DNA of 6,529 bases from an uncultured Peptostreptococcaceae bacterium. GTDB lineage: Bacteria > Bacillota > Clostridia > Tissierellales > Peptoniphilaceae. The translations under genes were made by a program, and so were the position numbers. Below are positions 5,593 to 6,529 of this stretch, in pieces. The stretch covers positions 1-6,529 of the forward strand of contig CAMDZK010000060.1 of NCBI GenBank assembly GCA_945910665.1. The letters are read 5' to 3'. Position 1 is the stretch's first letter, and every line of letters starts with the position of its first letter. Under the pieces are notes generated by a model, which did not search any database, was not told the origin of the DNA, and was given only the letters and a program-made list of their open reading frames with translations.

Positions 5593-6529
5593 CTATGCGG
5601 TATTTCTCCTGAGCCTAGCCATATAAAATCCATCACAAGCGTTTTGAATCATATCGACACGGCTTTCTTCTTCCAACGTATACTCTTCATGTGCTGCTAA
5701 AAATGTTTTGACTTGCTCTTCATTTTCCTCAGGAACAATCGTACAGGTGCTATACACGAGCGTGCCACCTGGTTTAACATATTGGCTTGCATTTTCAAGA
5801 ATTTGTTGTTGCAGCGGAAGGATGGTATGAAAATCTTCTTCCGTTCGATGATAACGAATGTCCGGTTTTCTTCGCAGTAGCCCCAATCCTGAGCAAGGCA
5901 CATCGACCAGTACGCCATCAAAAGTCTGAATCCAATCTTTATTAAGAAGGGTCGCATCAGCCACTGTCGTTTCTACATTTGTGTACGCCCCACGCGTTAG
6001 GTTTCCCTCCATTTTTTCGACTCGATTCGCGTGAAGGTCTGCTGCCATTACATGGTCCACATATTCTGCCAATTGCATAGTCTTTCCACCCGGTGCCGCA
6101 CAAAGATCAAGCCAATGTTCTCCCTTTTGGGGATGCCCAAAGGGGACGATAGTTGCGGCCCCTTCATCTTGAATCGTGACCAATCCGTTTTCTAAAGAGT
6201 CTCCTCGGAACAAAACCTCAGGATTTTCAACGCGAAACATACCCTCTTGTACTTTCGATGGAGTAAGATGTATACCATCTTTTTTAGCAAGTGCAAGAAA
6301 ACTCTCTTCTTGCCCTCTTCGAATCCGTACACAAACAAAGGGGTCTTCTTGTATGGATTTTCGAAAGGTTTCCAATTCTTCCTCCGTATACATTTTTTCT
6401 AATCGATTTTCGATCGGTGCTGGAAGAAGGGCATGTGTGTCCTTCAGTTTTTCATAGGCGCCATTTCGCAATATTCATCGAAGCATCCCATTGACGAAAC
6501 CACCATAGCGATAGGCGTATTTTTTTGCT
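5593..6529 (-). pseudogene. rsmB: 16S rRNA (cytosine-967-C5) methyltransferase RsmB, 5'-partial, interrupted by an in-frame TGA
   Basis: RsmB methylates C5 of C967 in 16S rRNA using SAM. The open stretch from TTG at 6469-6471 to TAG at 5593-5595 (292 codons) is the whole catalytic domain. It has the SAM loop LCAAPGGKT (123-131), Asp145, VADA with Asp172, DVPCSGLG with Cys193 (190-197) and YSTCT with catalytic Cys243, ending in GFYMARL. Upstream in the same frame, 6478-6528 reads AKKYAYRYGGFVNGMLR, the end of the NusB-like domain (family motif FVNGVLR). A TGA at 6475-6477 stands between them, then ILRNGAYEKLK continues the alignment. The frame is kept, so one substitution (for example CGA to TGA) would explain it. 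The family is about 430-450 residues, so the start lies beyond the right edge. Possibilities are a nonsense mutation, a sequence error, or restart at TTG 6471 giving a separate catalytic polypeptide. Confidence 0.8.

Noticed and set aside
6475..6477. TGA read as tryptophan or selenocysteine.
   Set aside because: Trp codons in the window that I checked are TGG, and TGA ends rlmN and prpC at proper C-termini. The family has no conserved Cys/Sec at this site, and no SECIS-like hairpin was recognised just downstream.
6469..6490. A frameshift instead of a nonsense codon in rsmB: skipping two bases at the TGA gives FVNGMLRNIAKW, which also resembles the family motif.
   Set aside because: That frame hits a stop a few codons later, and returning to the catalytic frame needs a second compensating event. 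The existing frame aligns on both sides with a single codon wrong.
820..6494. Various plus-strand and out-of-frame open stretches of 60-111 codons inside rpe, rsgA, prkC, prpC, rlmN and rsmB.
   Set aside because: Each lies within a well-recognised gene in another frame and shows no family motifs, so they are shadows.

Overview
The window is a compact housekeeping operon with every gene on the minus strand, so it reads from right (6529) to left (1). Transcription order is rsmB (5' end off the right edge) - rlmN - prpC (stp) - prkC (stk) - rsgA - rpe - [TPP riboswitch] - thiT (3' end off the left edge). This conserved order, moderate-to-low GC, strong AGGAGG-type ribosome binding sites and a PASTA-type Ser/Thr kinase point to a Bacillota (Firmicutes) bacterium. 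Details of RlmN (the MGIGEP-DNY and STCGIVP segments) and PrpC (TDKG start) look more clostridial than bacillar to me. That is an impression from memory, not a search result.

Region by region: 5593-6529 holds the methyltransferase domain of rsmB and the last residues of its NusB-like domain, separated by an in-frame TGA. A 57-base gap with an extended -10 promoter and a good ribosome binding site leads into rlmN (4489-5535). rlmN/prpC and prpC/prkC each overlap by four bases (ATGA). rsgA overlaps the prkC stop codon if, as I argue, it starts at an ATT codon. rsgA/rpe share one base (TAATG). Two bases after the rpe stop a TPP aptamer begins (171-249), followed by a hairpin (136-158) that holds the Shine-Dalgarno sequence of thiT (1-129, partial).

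Functionally, rsmB, rlmN and rsgA act on ribosomal RNA or 30S assembly. prpC/prkC are the antagonistic phosphatase and membrane kinase that sense cell-wall fragments and modulate growth and translation. rpe is a pentose-phosphate enzyme. thiT supplies thiamine, the precursor of the transketolase cofactor TPP, and is switched off by TPP. No intergenic stretch exceeds 300 bases. I see no tRNA, rRNA, mobile element, CRISPR array or convincing rho-independent terminator.

I do not see an undescribed multigene system. The points worth a second look are local: the probable AUU start of rsgA, the in-frame TGA in rsmB, the abutment of a translational TPP riboswitch onto rpe, and an inverted repeat over the rlmN start.
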